From NCBI GenBank assembly GCA_014653835.1, contig JACWDY010000010.1, positions 1 through 35,533 on the forward strand: DNA of 35,533 bases, given 5' to 3'. Both the position numbers and the translations under genes were made by a program. This DNA comes from Pelagibacterales bacterium SAG-MED28 (GTDB taxonomy: Bacteria > Pseudomonadota > Alphaproteobacteria > Pelagibacterales > Pelagibacteraceae). Position 1 is the stretch's first letter; every line of letters begins with the position of its first letter. The notes under the pieces were generated by a model. It was not told the DNA's origin. It saw only the letters and a list, made by a program, of their open reading frames with translations, and ran no database searches. Positions 8,122 to 16,930 of the stretch are shown here, in pieces.

Positions 8122-9367
8122 TTAATTTCCGTGCTAAAGACGGTTCTGCTCCCCCAGTCATAACAGGTTCAGATATACTCATTGGAATAGGATCAGTTTT
8201 TTCAAGAAGTCCAACAACTGGTAAAACTACAATAAAATGTAAGAAATAATATATCGTACCTACTCTAGCTAAAACTAAATAAACTCCTTCAGCTGGCATA
8301 GCACCAACATAACCTAACATTAAAACATCAACGACTAATATCCAAAAGAACTGTCTATAAATTGGTCTGAATACAGCTGATCTAACTTTTGAAGTATCTA
8401 GCCAAGGTAATACAAATAAAATAAATATAGCGCTGAACATTAAAATTACTCCACCTAACTTATCAGGCACTGATCTTAAAATTGCGTAAAAAGGCAATAA
8501 ATACCACTCAGGCACTATATGGGCAGGAGTTACCAGTGGATTAGCTGGAATATAATTATCTGAATGACCTAAAACATTTGGTGTGAAAAATACAAATCCA
8601 GCAAATATAATCATAAAAACCAATAGAGCAAAAGCGTCTTTAATAGTTATATATGGATGGAATGGCACAGTATCTTTTGAAGGTTTCTTTATATCTATAC
8701 CAACTGGATTGTTATTACCTGGAATATGCAAAGCCCAGATATGCAAAACAACTAATCCTAAAATTAAAAAAGGAAACAAATAGTGTAAGCTAAAAAATCT
8801 ATTCAATGTAGGATTGTCGACTGAATACGCACCCCACAACCATGTAGTAATACTCTCTCCAACTAGCGGTATGGCGCTAAATAAATTAGTTATTACTGTT
8901 GCCCCCCAAAAACTCATTTGTCCCCATGGTAAGACATAACCTAGGAAAGCAGCTGCCATCATGAGTAAATAGATCATTAGTCCTAATATCCATATTATTT
9001 CTCTTGGTGACTTATATGAACCATAGAATAGAGATCTAAATATATGTATGTAGACTGCAAGGAAAAACATAGATGCTCCGTTACTATGGATATATCTAAT
9101 TAACCATCCGTAATTAACGTTTCTCATAATATGTTCAACACTACCGAATGCTAAATCTGCATGTGCAACATAATGCATTGCAAGAACTATCCCAGTTACA
9201 ATCTGTGTTATTAAACAAAAAGTCAGAATACCACCGAAAGTCCACCAATAATTTAAATTTTTTGGAGTTGGGTAATCAGTTAAATGCGCACCTAAAGTTA
9301 ATAAAGGTAAACGATCATTAAACCATTTTGCAGCTTTTGACTTAGGTATGTATTCGTGATCACTCAT
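8108..9367 (-). CDS. petB: Cytochrome b of the bc1 complex
   Basis: Di-heme membrane subunit of complex III that oxidises and reduces quinone at the Qo and Qi sites. The 419-residue protein has the expected eight or so hydrophobic helices. Diagnostic motifs include [31 protein letters not shown] with a heme-ligand His, [39 protein letters not shown] with paired His residues, and the Qo-site [14 protein letters not shown]. The ORF starts 12 bases after petA ends and overlaps petC at its 3' end, giving the usual petABC order. The single full-length cytochrome b, not split into b6 and subunit IV, fits a proteobacterial bc1 complex. Confidence 0.97.
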   Translation of the reverse strand: MSDHEYIPKSKAAKWFNDRLPLLTLGAHLTDYPTPKNLNYWWTFGGILTFCLITQIVTGIVLAMHYVAHADLAFGSVEHIMRNVNYGWLIRYIHSNGASMFFLAVYIHIFRSLFYGSYKSPREIIWILGLMIYLLMMAAAFLGYVLPWGQMSFWGATVITNLFSAIPLVGESITTWLWGAYSVDNPTLNRFFSLHYLFPFLILGLVVLHIWALHIPGNNNPVGIDIKKPSKDTVPFHPYITIKDAFALLVFMIIFAGFVFFTPNVLGHSDNYIPANPLVTPAHIVPEWYLLPFYAILRSVPDKLGGVILMFSAIFILFVLPWLDTSKVRSAVFRPIYRQFFWILVVDVLMLGYVGAMPAEGVYLVLARVGTIYYFLHFIVVLPVVGLLEKTDPIPMSISEPVMTGGAEPSLARKLNEKV

Positions 9368-9379
9368 AATTATTTCTAT

Positions 9380-9901
9380 TTATCCAATTTTAATAGTGTT
9401 GTTATCTAAAAATTCAAACTTAGGTATTTCCATGTTAGTAGGAGCAGGACCTTTTCTAACCCTACCGGATACATCGTAATGAGAACCGTGGCAGGGGCAG
9501 AACCATCCGTTGTAATCACCTTTATCTTTTAAAGGGACACATCCTAGATGAGTACAAACACCTAACATTACTAACCATTCATCTTTACCCTCTTTTACTC
9601 TCTCTTCATCCTTTTGAGGATCGGGCAAATCGTCCAGGTTTACTGATCTAGCCTCTTGTATTTCCCCAGGTGTTCTTCTCTTTACAAAAATTGGTTTCCC
9701 TCTCCATAAAACAGTAATTGATTTTCCAGGTTCCACTTGGCTAATATCAACTTCTGTGGTTGCTAATGCTTGTTGTGCTTTATCTGGATTCATTTGGTCA
9801 ATCATTGGCCAAATAACTGCTCCTACACCAACGGCTCCGATGGTGTAGCTAGCTGTAAATAAAAAATCTCTTCGATTTACTTTTTTTTCTTCTTTGCTCA
9901 T
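9380..9901 (-). CDS. petA: Ubiquinol-cytochrome c reductase Rieske iron-sulfur subunit
   Basis: 2Fe-2S subunit of complex III, taking electrons from ubiquinol at the Qo site. The 173-residue protein has a twin-arginine signal (VNRRDFLFTA, residues 8-17) followed by a hydrophobic anchor to about residue 33. The two cluster-binding boxes are intact: CTHLGC (Cys116, His118, Cys121) and CPCHGSH (Cys135, Cys137, His138). The ending GPAPTNMEIPKFEF is typical. It is first in the petABC operon, and its promoter should lie in the 89-base region shared with the divergent trmL. Confidence 0.97.
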   Translation of the reverse strand: MSKEEKKVNRRDFLFTASYTIGAVGVGAVIWPMIDQMNPDKAQQALATTEVDISQVEPGKSITVLWRGKPIFVKRRTPGEIQEARSVNLDDLPDPQKDEERVKEGKDEWLVMLGVCTHLGCVPLKDKGDYNGWFCPCHGSHYDVSGRVRKGPAPTNMEIPKFEFLDNNTIKIG

Positions 9902-9990
9902 TTATGTATGTGCTTATAATGTAATTATCAAATAAGACTAAATAATTCTATTTTCTAGGGTCAGAATGACACATAAATTAAGGAATAATA
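9902..9990. promoter_or_regulatory. Divergent intergenic region between petA and trmL
   Basis: These 89 bases must hold the bc1 operon promoter (leftward) and probably the trmL-hemF-greA promoter (rightward). A consensus -10 hexamer TATAAT reads rightward at 9915-9920, and an overlapping TATAAG reads leftward at 9913-9918, but neither has a convincing -35 box at 16-18 bases. A clear Shine-Dalgarno AAGGA at 9980-9984 lies six bases before the trmL ATG. I see no obvious operator palindrome. Confidence 0.35.
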
Positions 9991-10440
9991 ATGCACATAG
10001 CTCTTTATAAGCCCGATATTCCTCAAAATACTGCAGCAATAATTAGGTTGGGAGCTTGCCTAAGTCTAAAAATTCACATTATTGAACCTTGTGGTTTTAA
10101 CTTACACGATTCAAGATTTAAAAGGGTAGTGATGGACTATATAGGGTTCAGTAAAATATTTAGATACCAAGATTATGATGATTTTTTAAATAAAAACAAA
10201 AAAAAAAGAATAATACTTATGACAACTAAAGCTAAAAAAAATTATCATAAGTTTAAATTTAAAAAAGATGATATATTATTATTTGGTAGAGAAAGTGCAG
10301 GCGTACCAAACAATTTGCATAAAACTATAAAAGATAAAGTAAAAATACCAATGAATAAAAAAACAAGATCCTTAAATGTTGCTATGAGTGTAGCAATAGT
10401 TTCTGCTGAGGCTTTAAGGCAAAATAATTTGTTAAAATAA
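9991..10440 (+). CDS. trmL: tRNA (cytidine/uridine-34-2'-O)-methyltransferase, SPOUT family
   Basis: Methylates the ribose 2'-OH of the wobble nucleotide in certain tRNA-Leu isoacceptors. The 149-residue single-domain SPOUT protein matches TrmL length. It carries motif 1 (YKPDIPQNTAAIIRLGACL), motif 2 (DDILLFGRESAGVPNNLH) and motif 3 (KTRSLNVAMSVAIVSAEALR), whose knot forms the SAM site. A good Shine-Dalgarno sequence (AAGGA) supports the ATG at 9991. The stop codon shares a base with the hemF start (TAATG). The family call is firm; the precise tRNA targets are inferred. Confidence 0.92.
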   Translation: MHIALYKPDIPQNTAAIIRLGACLSLKIHIIEPCGFNLHDSRFKRVVMDYIGFSKIFRYQDYDDFLNKNKKKRIILMTTKAKKNYHKFKFKKDDILLFGRESAGVPNNLHKTIKDKVKIPMNKKTRSLNVAMSVAIVSAEALRQNNLLK

Positions 10441-11264
10441 TGATCAATTCAGAATTTAGAAAAAAGATGGCGGATAGTTGGTTTTCGTATTTACAAGCGC
10501 AAATATGTAAATCATTTGAAAATTTAGAGGGTAATAAATTAAAATTTTCTAAAAGAGAATGGTACAAAAAAAATATTAAAGAAGGCGGGGGAACGTCTTA
10601 TCTTTTAACAAAGGGTAAAATTTTTGATAAAGTGGGAGTAAATAAATCGACTGTATCTGGTATCTTTCCTAAACAGTTTAGATCTAAAATTTTAGGAGCT
10701 GAAAGAGATGGCAAATACTGGGCATCAGGAATTTCTATAGTTGCTCATATGAAAAGTCCTAAAATACCCGCAGTTCATTTTAATACAAGATTTATCGTGA
10801 CATCAAAAGAATGGTTCGGTGGGGGCATGGATGCAACTCCTAGTCATTTAGATTTTAAAGAGAGTAAAATTATTCATAACGAATTAAAAAAAATTTGTTT
10901 GCAAAATAAAAAAAATTATAAAAAATATAAAAAATGGTGTGACGACTATTTTTACTTGCCTCATAGAAAAGAAGCTAGAGGTATCGGTGGAATTTTTTTT
11001 GATTATGAAACGAAAGATTGGATTAAAAACTTTAAATTTGTAAGAGAACTTGGTTTAGCGTTTATTGATATTTCAAATAAAGTAATTAATAGAAAAAAAA
11101 ATTTAAAATATTCAAAAAAAGATAAAGAAAAACAATTGTTTAAACGTGGAAGATATGTAGAGTTTAATCTTTTGTATGATAGAGGTACTAAGTTTGGTTT
11201 AAATTCTGGAGGTAATATCGACTCTATTTTAATGTCTTTACCGCCAGAAGCTAAATGGAAATAA
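10440..11264 (+). CDS. hemF: Oxygen-dependent coproporphyrinogen III oxidase
   Basis: Converts coproporphyrinogen III to protoporphyrinogen IX using O2, late in heme synthesis. The 274-residue protein shows the HemF signatures: GGGTSYLLTKGKIFDKVGVN, SIVAHMKSPKIPAVHFNTR, EWFGGGMDATP, the CDDYFYLPHRKEARGIGGIF segment, and the C-terminal EFNLLYDRGTKFGL. The oxygen-dependent form agrees with aerobic life, and heme is needed for the bc1 cytochromes encoded next door. It overlaps the trmL stop by one base, and the greA start follows two bases after its own stop. Confidence 0.96.
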   Translation: MINSEFRKKMADSWFSYLQAQICKSFENLEGNKLKFSKREWYKKNIKEGGGTSYLLTKGKIFDKVGVNKSTVSGIFPKQFRSKILGAERDGKYWASGISIVAHMKSPKIPAVHFNTRFIVTSKEWFGGGMDATPSHLDFKESKIIHNELKKICLQNKKNYKKYKKWCDDYFYLPHRKEARGIGGIFFDYETKDWIKNFKFVRELGLAFIDISNKVINRKKNLKYSKKDKEKQLFKRGRYVEFNLLYDRGTKFGLNSGGNIDSILMSLPPEAKWK

Positions 11265-11266
11265 TT

Positions 11267-11743
11267 ATGGATAAAGAACCTATAACAGTGAACGGTCTTA
11301 AAAAATTAAAGTTAGAGTTAGAGGATTTAAAAAATGTTCAAAGACCAAAAGTTGTTGAGGCAATTGCTGAAGCAAGATCTCACGGAGATCTTAAAGAAAA
11401 TGCTGAATATCATGCAGCAAAAGAACAGCAAGGTTTAATTGAAGGACGCGTTCTTGCTATTAACGATTTAATAGCACGTGCAAATATAATTGATGTAACC
11501 AAAATTGAAAATAACGGAAAAGTAATCTTTGGTTCAACAACAAAGCTAAAAGATTTAGAAACAGATAAAGAAATTAGTTATAAATTAGTTGGTCAAGATG
11601 AAGCTGACATAAAAAAAAATTTAATTTTTTTTAAAAGTCCAATTGGAAAAGCTTTAATCGGTAAAAACAAAAGTGAAATGGTGACCGTAAATACTCCATC
11701 TGGTGAAAAAAACTTTGAAATATTGGACGTAGAATACATCTAA
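11267..11743 (+). CDS. greA: Transcription elongation factor GreA
   Basis: Rescues backtracked RNA polymerase by stimulating transcript cleavage through the secondary channel. I place the start at the ATG at 11267 (MDKEPITVNGLKKL), two bases after the hemF stop. An in-frame ATG at 11255 lies inside hemF and would add four residues not found in the family. From 11267 the protein is 158 residues, the same as E. coli GreA. The N-terminal coiled coil has the acidic tip ARSHGDLKENAEYHAAKE (catalytic Asp and Glu), followed by the FKBP-like domain ending SPIGKALIGK. Its stop overlaps the convergent cca stop. Confidence 0.95.
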   Translation: MDKEPITVNGLKKLKLELEDLKNVQRPKVVEAIAEARSHGDLKENAEYHAAKEQQGLIEGRVLAINDLIARANIIDVTKIENNGKVIFGSTTKLKDLETDKEISYKLVGQDEADIKKNLIFFKSPIGKALIGKNKSEMVTVNTPSGEKNFEILDVEYI

Positions 11744-13002
11744 TTAGAGTGTAATCGAATTATTTCTTTCATCTGATCCTCTGAAATTTTAAAATTATTT
11801 TTAATCCATTCTTCCTCTATTTTCTTTAATACTTTACCCATTTGGCTGCCTTGCTTCATTCCATTATCCATCAAATATTTTCCATCAACTGGAAAATTTT
11901 TTTTCTTTGATTGAAGTATTTTTTTTAAGGTATCTGAAAAATCTTTTAACTTTATTTTTTTATTTATAACAAAATTTAAAATGTTTAAATTAATTAAATG
12001 ATTTTTGTCATTAAGATAAATATTTTTTTCTAGGTCTTTTTCAAAAAAATCTTTATTTTCTTTAATTAGTATTAAATTTTTTGCAAACATATGTAAATTC
12101 TCTTTAATATAATTTGAGACATTATATTTATGTATAAAATATTCATGATTATTTTTTTCATCTATAAGAAGCACTGCTAATAAAAGCTCCTTATTTACTT
12201 GAGTGTAATCACAAATTTTTACAAATTGTTCTAAGCGTTTAAGATTTTCAAATTCTGGAAATATCAAAGAAAAAATTTCCTTTAGATGTGTGCTTTCATT
12301 TAAATTTATGAAATTTTTTAAATCTAATATCTTATATAATTCAATTAAAATTCTCTCTTTTGAGATTTTTTTTATTCCGTCTAAATTTTGTTTGATTGCA
12401 TTAATTGTAGATAGTTCGACTTTGCTATCATACATTATTTTAAATCTTAAAAATCGTATGATACGTAAATAATCTTCCTCTATTCTTTTTTGAGGATCAC
12501 CAATAAACTTTACATTATTGTTTTTTAAGTCAACTGTTCCCATTTGAGGGTCGAATATCTTTCCATTAATATCAAGATAAATTGCATTAATAGTAAAATC
12601 TCTTCTTTCTGAATCTAAATGCCAATCATCAATATACTCGACCTCGGCATGTCTACCGTCAGTTTCAACATCTTTTCTGAGTGTTGTTATTTCTAGATTA
12701 AATTTATCAGTAACAAGAGTAACCGTTCCATGTTTTATTCCAGTTTCAACTATGTTAAATTTTGTATTTAAAAATTTTTCTTTTATCTCTTCTGCGCCCA
12801 ATGTTGTTGCGATATCAATATCGTCAATTTTATCATTAGATAAATATTTCCTAACACAACCACCTACAAATCGAGCGGTTACGGTATCAGCTGAAGAACC
12901 CTCTTGAATTTTGTTAAAAACAAATTTTAACTCTTTATCTTTATAGAATGGGAATAAGTTTCGTTTAATTTTATTTATGAAGTTGAAACTTATATTAAGC
13001 AT
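11740..13002 (-). CDS. cca: CCA tRNA nucleotidyltransferase (class II polynucleotidyltransferase family)
   Basis: Adds or repairs the 3'-terminal CCA of tRNAs. The 420-residue protein has the nucleotidyltransferase head: FVGGCVRKYL with the GG pair at residues 47-48, then the metal-binding DID at 61-63, then RRDFTINAIYLD and the RIIRFLRFK neck motif. A helical body follows. Poly(A) polymerases share this fold; the compact length and alphaproteobacterial context favour CCA addition. The start codon lies only seven bases after the 3' end of tRNA-Gln on the same strand, leaving no space for a Shine-Dalgarno sequence after tRNA processing. The 3' end overlaps greA by four bases. Confidence 0.9.
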   Translation of the reverse strand: MLNISFNFINKIKRNLFPFYKDKELKFVFNKIQEGSSADTVTARFVGGCVRKYLSNDKIDDIDIATTLGAEEIKEKFLNTKFNIVETGIKHGTVTLVTDKFNLEITTLRKDVETDGRHAEVEYIDDWHLDSERRDFTINAIYLDINGKIFDPQMGTVDLKNNNVKFIGDPQKRIEEDYLRIIRFLRFKIMYDSKVELSTINAIKQNLDGIKKISKERILIELYKILDLKNFINLNESTHLKEIFSLIFPEFENLKRLEQFVKICDYTQVNKELLLAVLLIDEKNNHEYFIHKYNVSNYIKENLHMFAKNLILIKENKDFFEKDLEKNIYLNDKNHLINLNILNFVINKKIKLKDFSDTLKKILQSKKKNFPVDGKYLMDNGMKQGSQMGKVLKKIEEEWIKNNFKISEDQMKEIIRLHSN

Positions 13003-13009
13003 AAATCTG

Positions 13010-13083
13010 TGGCTGGGGCACTAGGATTCGAACCTAGGATGGCGGTATCAAAAACCGCTGCCTTACCGCTTGGCTATGCCCCA
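13010..13083 (-). tRNA. tRNA-Gln (anticodon TTG)
   Basis: The minus strand folds into a full cloverleaf. The acceptor stem TGGGGCA pairs with TGCCCCA, the D-arm is GCCAAGCGGTAAGGC, and the anticodon stem GCGGT/ACCGC encloses the loop TTTTGAT with anticodon TTG (complement of 13049-13051). The T-arm holds the canonical GGTTCGAATCC core. The discriminator is G and the CCA end is encoded at 13010-13012. It sits between ispE and cca in the same orientation. Confidence 0.96.
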
Positions 13084-13119
13084 ATGTTAAGAAATCTGAT
13101 ATATCATAAATCACAAAAA

Positions 13120-13953
13120 TTAAACAGTTTTCGCAAATGAAAACCAAAAACTTGGAAACTTGGTTTTTAATTTATTTAAGGCTTTTTTTGCTGTTATTTG
13201 ATCCTTGAATAAGCCGTAACAAACTGACCCAGATCCAGTCATTCTTGAAAAACAACACCCCTTTTCATCTCTAATAGCTATTAATAATTTTTTTATAATG
13301 GGATATTTTTTTTCAACAATTGATTGTAAATCATTATTTTCTTGAGAAATAACATTAATGAATTTATTTTTAGTGTTAATTTTATTTTGAAATAATAGTT
13401 GCTTTTTAGAATACTTTCGTACCTTTGAATAAATCTCTTTTGTCGAGCATCTTATATTTGGTTTAACCAGTATGAAAAATAATTTTTTTTTTCGGAAATA
13501 AGTAATATTTTTTAGATTGCTCAAAAAACCTTGTTTGAAAAAAAAAAGTCTTAAATCTGTTCCAATTATACTTTCTGCCTTATTTAATAAGCTTTTCGAT
13601 ATTTTACCTTTTAAGAGAACTTTTAAGATAGATGCTGCATTTCCAGTTCCCCCTCCTAAACCTCCAAAAACAGGAATGTTTTTATTAATACTAACAGAAT
13701 AATAATTTGAAATTATTTTAAGTTTTCTAAGAAACTTAAAAAGATTAATTATTGAATTGTTGTTTTTATTTACAAATTTTGAAAAAGGACCTTTAAAAAA
13801 AATTTTATCTTTTTTTTCTTTAATTTTTTTTAAATTAATTTTATCTGATAAATTTATTAAGCAGAAATAAGATTGAATTTCATGAAGGCCGCCTTTACGC
13901 TTAGAGTTAATTCTTAAAGATAAATTAATTTTAGCGTAAGAACTTAAAACCAT
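13120..13953 (-). CDS. ispE: 4-diphosphocytidyl-2-C-methyl-D-erythritol kinase
   Basis: GHMP-family kinase of the non-mevalonate (MEP) pathway, phosphorylating CDP-methylerythritol on the way to IPP and DMAPP. The 277-residue protein begins SSYAKINLSLRINSKRKGGLHEI, the IspE opening with its substrate-binding Lys and His. It contains the ATP-binding loop PVFGGLGGGTGNAASIL and a C-terminal GHMP motif SRMTGSGSVCYGLF. It starts three bases after the stop of the upstream TPR gene, so the two are co-transcribed. With ispH at 31783 it shows that isoprenoids, including those for retinal, come from the MEP pathway. Confidence 0.93.
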   Translation of the reverse strand: MVLSSYAKINLSLRINSKRKGGLHEIQSYFCLINLSDKINLKKIKEKKDKIFFKGPFSKFVNKNNNSIINLFKFLRKLKIISNYYSVSINKNIPVFGGLGGGTGNAASILKVLLKGKISKSLLNKAESIIGTDLRLFFFKQGFLSNLKNITYFRKKKLFFILVKPNIRCSTKEIYSKVRKYSKKQLLFQNKINTKNKFINVISQENNDLQSIVEKKYPIIKKLLIAIRDEKGCCFSRMTGSGSVCYGLFKDQITAKKALNKLKTKFPSFWFSFAKTV

Positions 13954-13956
13954 ACT

Positions 13957-15651
13957 TTATAGACCTTTGATTAATTTTTGTTCAATAGTTTGCTTAAGTT
14001 CATCTTCTGCTTTTTCAAGATTCAAAACATAATTCCAATAATATCTTGCCTGAATTTGATTACCATTCTTCCAAAGCACATCTCCATAGTGATCATTAAC
14101 TATGGGATCTCCAGGCATCAATCTGACTGCTTGCTGAAGAAAATTTTTAGACTCTTTATATTTTTCAAGTTTAAACAAAGCCCAACCTAAGGAGTCTATT
14201 ATATAAGGATCATTAGATCTTAATTTATTTGCTTTTTCTAACATCTTTAAAGATTTTTCAATTTTCACACCTTGTTCTATCCATGAGTAAGCTAAATAGT
14301 TTATTACGTAAGCTTGATTAGGATTGGCTTCCAATGAAGCTAGTAAATCTTTTTCCGCTTTATCCCACTCTCCTATTCGCTCATAAGATATTCCTCGCCC
14401 GTCTGTTGCCTCTGCGTATAAAGGATTGTCTATTTCGACTTCATCAATAATTTTACTATAAAATATAATTGATTCTTTAAACTTTTCATTATTTTTTAAA
14501 AACTCTGCGTAATCGAAAGTTTCGTAAATATCTTTTATATCTAAACTATTATAGGTATCACTGACAAGTTTTAGTGCTCTATCTTTTTTTTCCTCTTCTA
14601 AAAAAATTTTAGCAAGTTGTTTTGCAGAATACCATGAAAATGCTTTGCCTCGTTTACTTAAATTATTATAAATTTTTTTTGCTTTTGTATAATTATCAAT
14701 TTTGTAAAAATTTTCTGCAAGCAAAGTGTCGTAAGAGTGAAAGTCATCGTTTAAAAATTTTGCTAAATTAAGATAAAAATTCGATAAAGGGTAAATTGAC
14801 TGAGAAGATAAAGCGTTGGCAGTGATGTATAGAATCTCTGAAACAACATGTGCCTCTTTTTTACAATCGAATGCGGAAATACTTTTATTTTTATCTAGGT
14901 CAAGCTTATACTGATTGAGCAATAAGTTTCTGGGATAAAGTTTTATTGCGGATTTTACAATTTTTTTCGCTTCAGATATTTTTTCAGAATTGGCAACGTA
15001 AGAGGCATAAAAATACTTGTATCTAGAAAAATCAATTTTTTCATCTGATGTTAATTTTATAAATAAATCTTCTGTGTTTGGACTATTAAAAAAACAATTT
15101 AAAAAAACATTTTGTATGCTTTTTAATTTTTGAAATCTTTCATCTATTTTATCTAATTCTGATGTTGCTTGATTTAAATTTAAATTATTTAAATTTGACC
15201 AATTATGAAGAGATTTTGATACATAATTATTTAAAATAAATCTTGATCTCTTATTTTTAGCTTTAAGAAAATACTTTTGAGCTAAATCAGTATTTGAGTT
15301 TTTTAGGTGAAAAATTCCTGTTATTAAATGACTTTCGAAAGTATCTAATTTTTTTTTCTCTAGCTTTCTAGAATAATTGAAGGCTTCTCTAATATTTCCG
15401 GAATTTACCAACGAATACAAATATTTTACTGAATAATTTATATGACTATTTTCAAGCCCATTTAATTTTTTAAAAAAATTAAAAGATTGTTCATATTGAT
15501 TATCATTCAATAATAAAATGCCTGAAAAATAGTCAGATACACGTTCAGCCTTATTAAACTTATCCAAAGATTTAGCTGGAGTTGTGGACAAAAAAATAAT
15601 GACAAACAAAATCTGTCCTATAGTCTTTAAATTAAACTTAAATATTTTCAT
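13957..15651 (-). CDS. Exported TPR-repeat protein, function unknown
   Basis: 564 residues. The N-terminus is a plausible Sec signal or membrane anchor (basic start, then IGQILFVIIFLSTTPAKS to about residue 28). The body is helical with degenerate tetratricopeptide repeats throughout and clearer ones from about residue 405 to 550: GISYERIGEWDKAEKDLLAS, YLAYSWIEQG, SLGWALFKLEKYKESKNFLQ and YGDVLWKNGNQIQARYYW. Alphaproteobacterial TPR proteins of this kind are often found beside ispE, and here the stop lies three bases before the ispE start. Such repeats mediate protein-protein contacts, and envelope assembly is a reasonable guess. No catalytic domain is visible. Confidence 0.75.
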   Translation of the reverse strand: MKIFKFNLKTIGQILFVIIFLSTTPAKSLDKFNKAERVSDYFSGILLLNDNQYEQSFNFFKKLNGLENSHINYSVKYLYSLVNSGNIREAFNYSRKLEKKKLDTFESHLITGIFHLKNSNTDLAQKYFLKAKNKRSRFILNNYVSKSLHNWSNLNNLNLNQATSELDKIDERFQKLKSIQNVFLNCFFNSPNTEDLFIKLTSDEKIDFSRYKYFYASYVANSEKISEAKKIVKSAIKLYPRNLLLNQYKLDLDKNKSISAFDCKKEAHVVSEILYITANALSSQSIYPLSNFYLNLAKFLNDDFHSYDTLLAENFYKIDNYTKAKKIYNNLSKRGKAFSWYSAKQLAKIFLEEEKKDRALKLVSDTYNSLDIKDIYETFDYAEFLKNNEKFKESIIFYSKIIDEVEIDNPLYAEATDGRGISYERIGEWDKAEKDLLASLEANPNQAYVINYLAYSWIEQGVKIEKSLKMLEKANKLRSNDPYIIDSLGWALFKLEKYKESKNFLQQAVRLMPGDPIVNDHYGDVLWKNGNQIQARYYWNYVLNLEKAEDELKQTIEQKLIKGL

Positions 15652-15659
15652 AATAACCG

Positions 15660-16361
15660 ATGATAAAAAAAACCAATTCTTCCTCTATAAAATTAATTAA
15701 ATATTACAAACTTATTAATCACAATTTAATTTACAATAACAAGGCAATCAATAGGTATAAAAAGGATAATTTTGAAATTTCTGCTGATAAAGTAGAAAAT
15801 TTAGAAAGACTTAAAAAATCAATCGGTGCTATCAAAAATTGTACTCTAAAAAATAGCGCGACAAATATAGTATTCAGTGATGGCAATCCTAAATCAAAGA
15901 TTATGCTTATAGGGGAAGCCCCGGGTGCAAATGAAGACCAAGAAGGTCTACCTTTTGTTGGTCGTGCAGGAGCTTTACTTGATAAAATGTTAGCCTCAAT
16001 TAATTTGAATAGAAAGAATGTTTATATATCAAATATTATAAATTACCGGCCTCCAGAAAATAGAAGACCTACTGACGAGGAAGTAAATCGATATTTGCCA
16101 TTTATCAAAAAACACATTGAAATAATTAATCCCAAAATTTTAGTTTTGTTGGGGAGTACAGCAATGAATGCTTTAATAGGTAATGATGTTGTCATATCCA
16201 AAGCTAGAGGTAAATGGATTGATAAAGAATTTGGAAGCTGTAAAACTTCTATAATTATAACCTTTCACCCTGCTTTTTTGATGAGGCAACCAGCTCAAAA
16301 AAAAATGGCCTGGATAGATCTAAAAATGATAAGAGATAAAAAAGCTAAAATTAAAATATAA
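15660..16361 (+). CDS. Uracil-DNA glycosylase, family 4-type
   Basis: Removes uracil from DNA to start base excision repair. The 233-residue protein shows motif A GEAPGANEDQEGLPFVGRAG (residues 85-104), the middle YRPPENRRPTDEE and the motif B region FHPAFLMRQP with His203. These identify the family 4/5 UDG superfamily. Family 4 enzymes normally bind a 4Fe-4S cluster through four cysteines. Here the protein has only two cysteines in total: Cys61 (IKNCTL, the second cysteine of the usual CxxC) and Cys194. The expected cysteines near 128 and 144 are Asn and Tyr. It starts eight bases from the divergent TPR gene and ends eight bases before rnhB. Confidence 0.85.
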   Translation: MIKKTNSSSIKLIKYYKLINHNLIYNNKAINRYKKDNFEISADKVENLERLKKSIGAIKNCTLKNSATNIVFSDGNPKSKIMLIGEAPGANEDQEGLPFVGRAGALLDKMLASINLNRKNVYISNIINYRPPENRRPTDEEVNRYLPFIKKHIEIINPKILVLLGSTAMNALIGNDVVISKARGKWIDKEFGSCKTSIIITFHPAFLMRQPAQKKMAWIDLKMIRDKKAKIKI

Positions 16362-16369
16362 ATAAATTA

Positions 16370-16930
16370 ATGATTACCGCAGGTGTTGATGAAGTTGGCA
16401 GAGGATGTTTAGCAGGACCCGTAGTTTCAGCGGCTGTAATTTTAAAAGACTCGATAGATCTTAGTCTTTTAAAGGACTCAAAAAAAATTACTTTTAAGAA
16501 AAGAATTGAAATTGCAAAACATATTAAGCTTAATTCGACTTATGCTGTGGGAATATCTTCAGTTGAAGAAATATTAAACTTAAATATCTTGCAAGCGGCC
16601 TTACTCTCAATGAAAAGGGCAATAAATAAATTAATAATTAAACCAGAATTAATCCTAATTGATGGAAATTTTGCACCAAAGGGCTTGAAAAATTTTAAAA
16701 CTATAATTAACGGAGATGAAAAAATTAAATCAATAAGCGCCGCTTCAATTATAGCTAAAGTTTTTAGAGATCAATTAATGATAAAATTATCGGAGGAGTT
16801 TAATAATTATGCTTGGGAGAGAAATTTTGGCTACGGTACCAAGGCTCATATTAACGCTTTAAAAAAATTTGGAATAACTTCACACCACAGAAAAGGTTTT
16901 AAACCTATACACCAGATGTTGTCGAGTTAG
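16370..16930 (+). CDS. rnhB: Ribonuclease HII
   Basis: Cleaves RNA in RNA-DNA hybrids and initiates removal of single ribonucleotides from DNA. The 186-residue protein opens with AGVDEVGRGCLAGPVVSAAV, whose Asp7 and Glu8 are catalytic. It continues with the conserved ILIDGNFAPKG and SAASIIAKVFRDQLM segments and ends in HHRKGFKP, all RNase HII landmarks. Next to ccrM, an arrangement I recall from other alphaproteobacteria. RNase HI is encoded separately at 33695, so both enzyme types are present. Confidence 0.96.
   Translation: MITAGVDEVGRGCLAGPVVSAAVILKDSIDLSLLKDSKKITFKKRIEIAKHIKLNSTYAVGISSVEEILNLNILQAALLSMKRAINKLIIKPELILIDGNFAPKGLKNFKTIINGDEKIKSISAASIIAKVFRDQLMIKLSEEFNNYAWERNFGYGTKAHINALKKFGITSHHRKGFKPIHQMLSS

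Noticed and set aside
11255-11266. GreA start at 11255
   Set aside because: It is inside hemF; ATG 11267 gives exactly the usual 158 residues.
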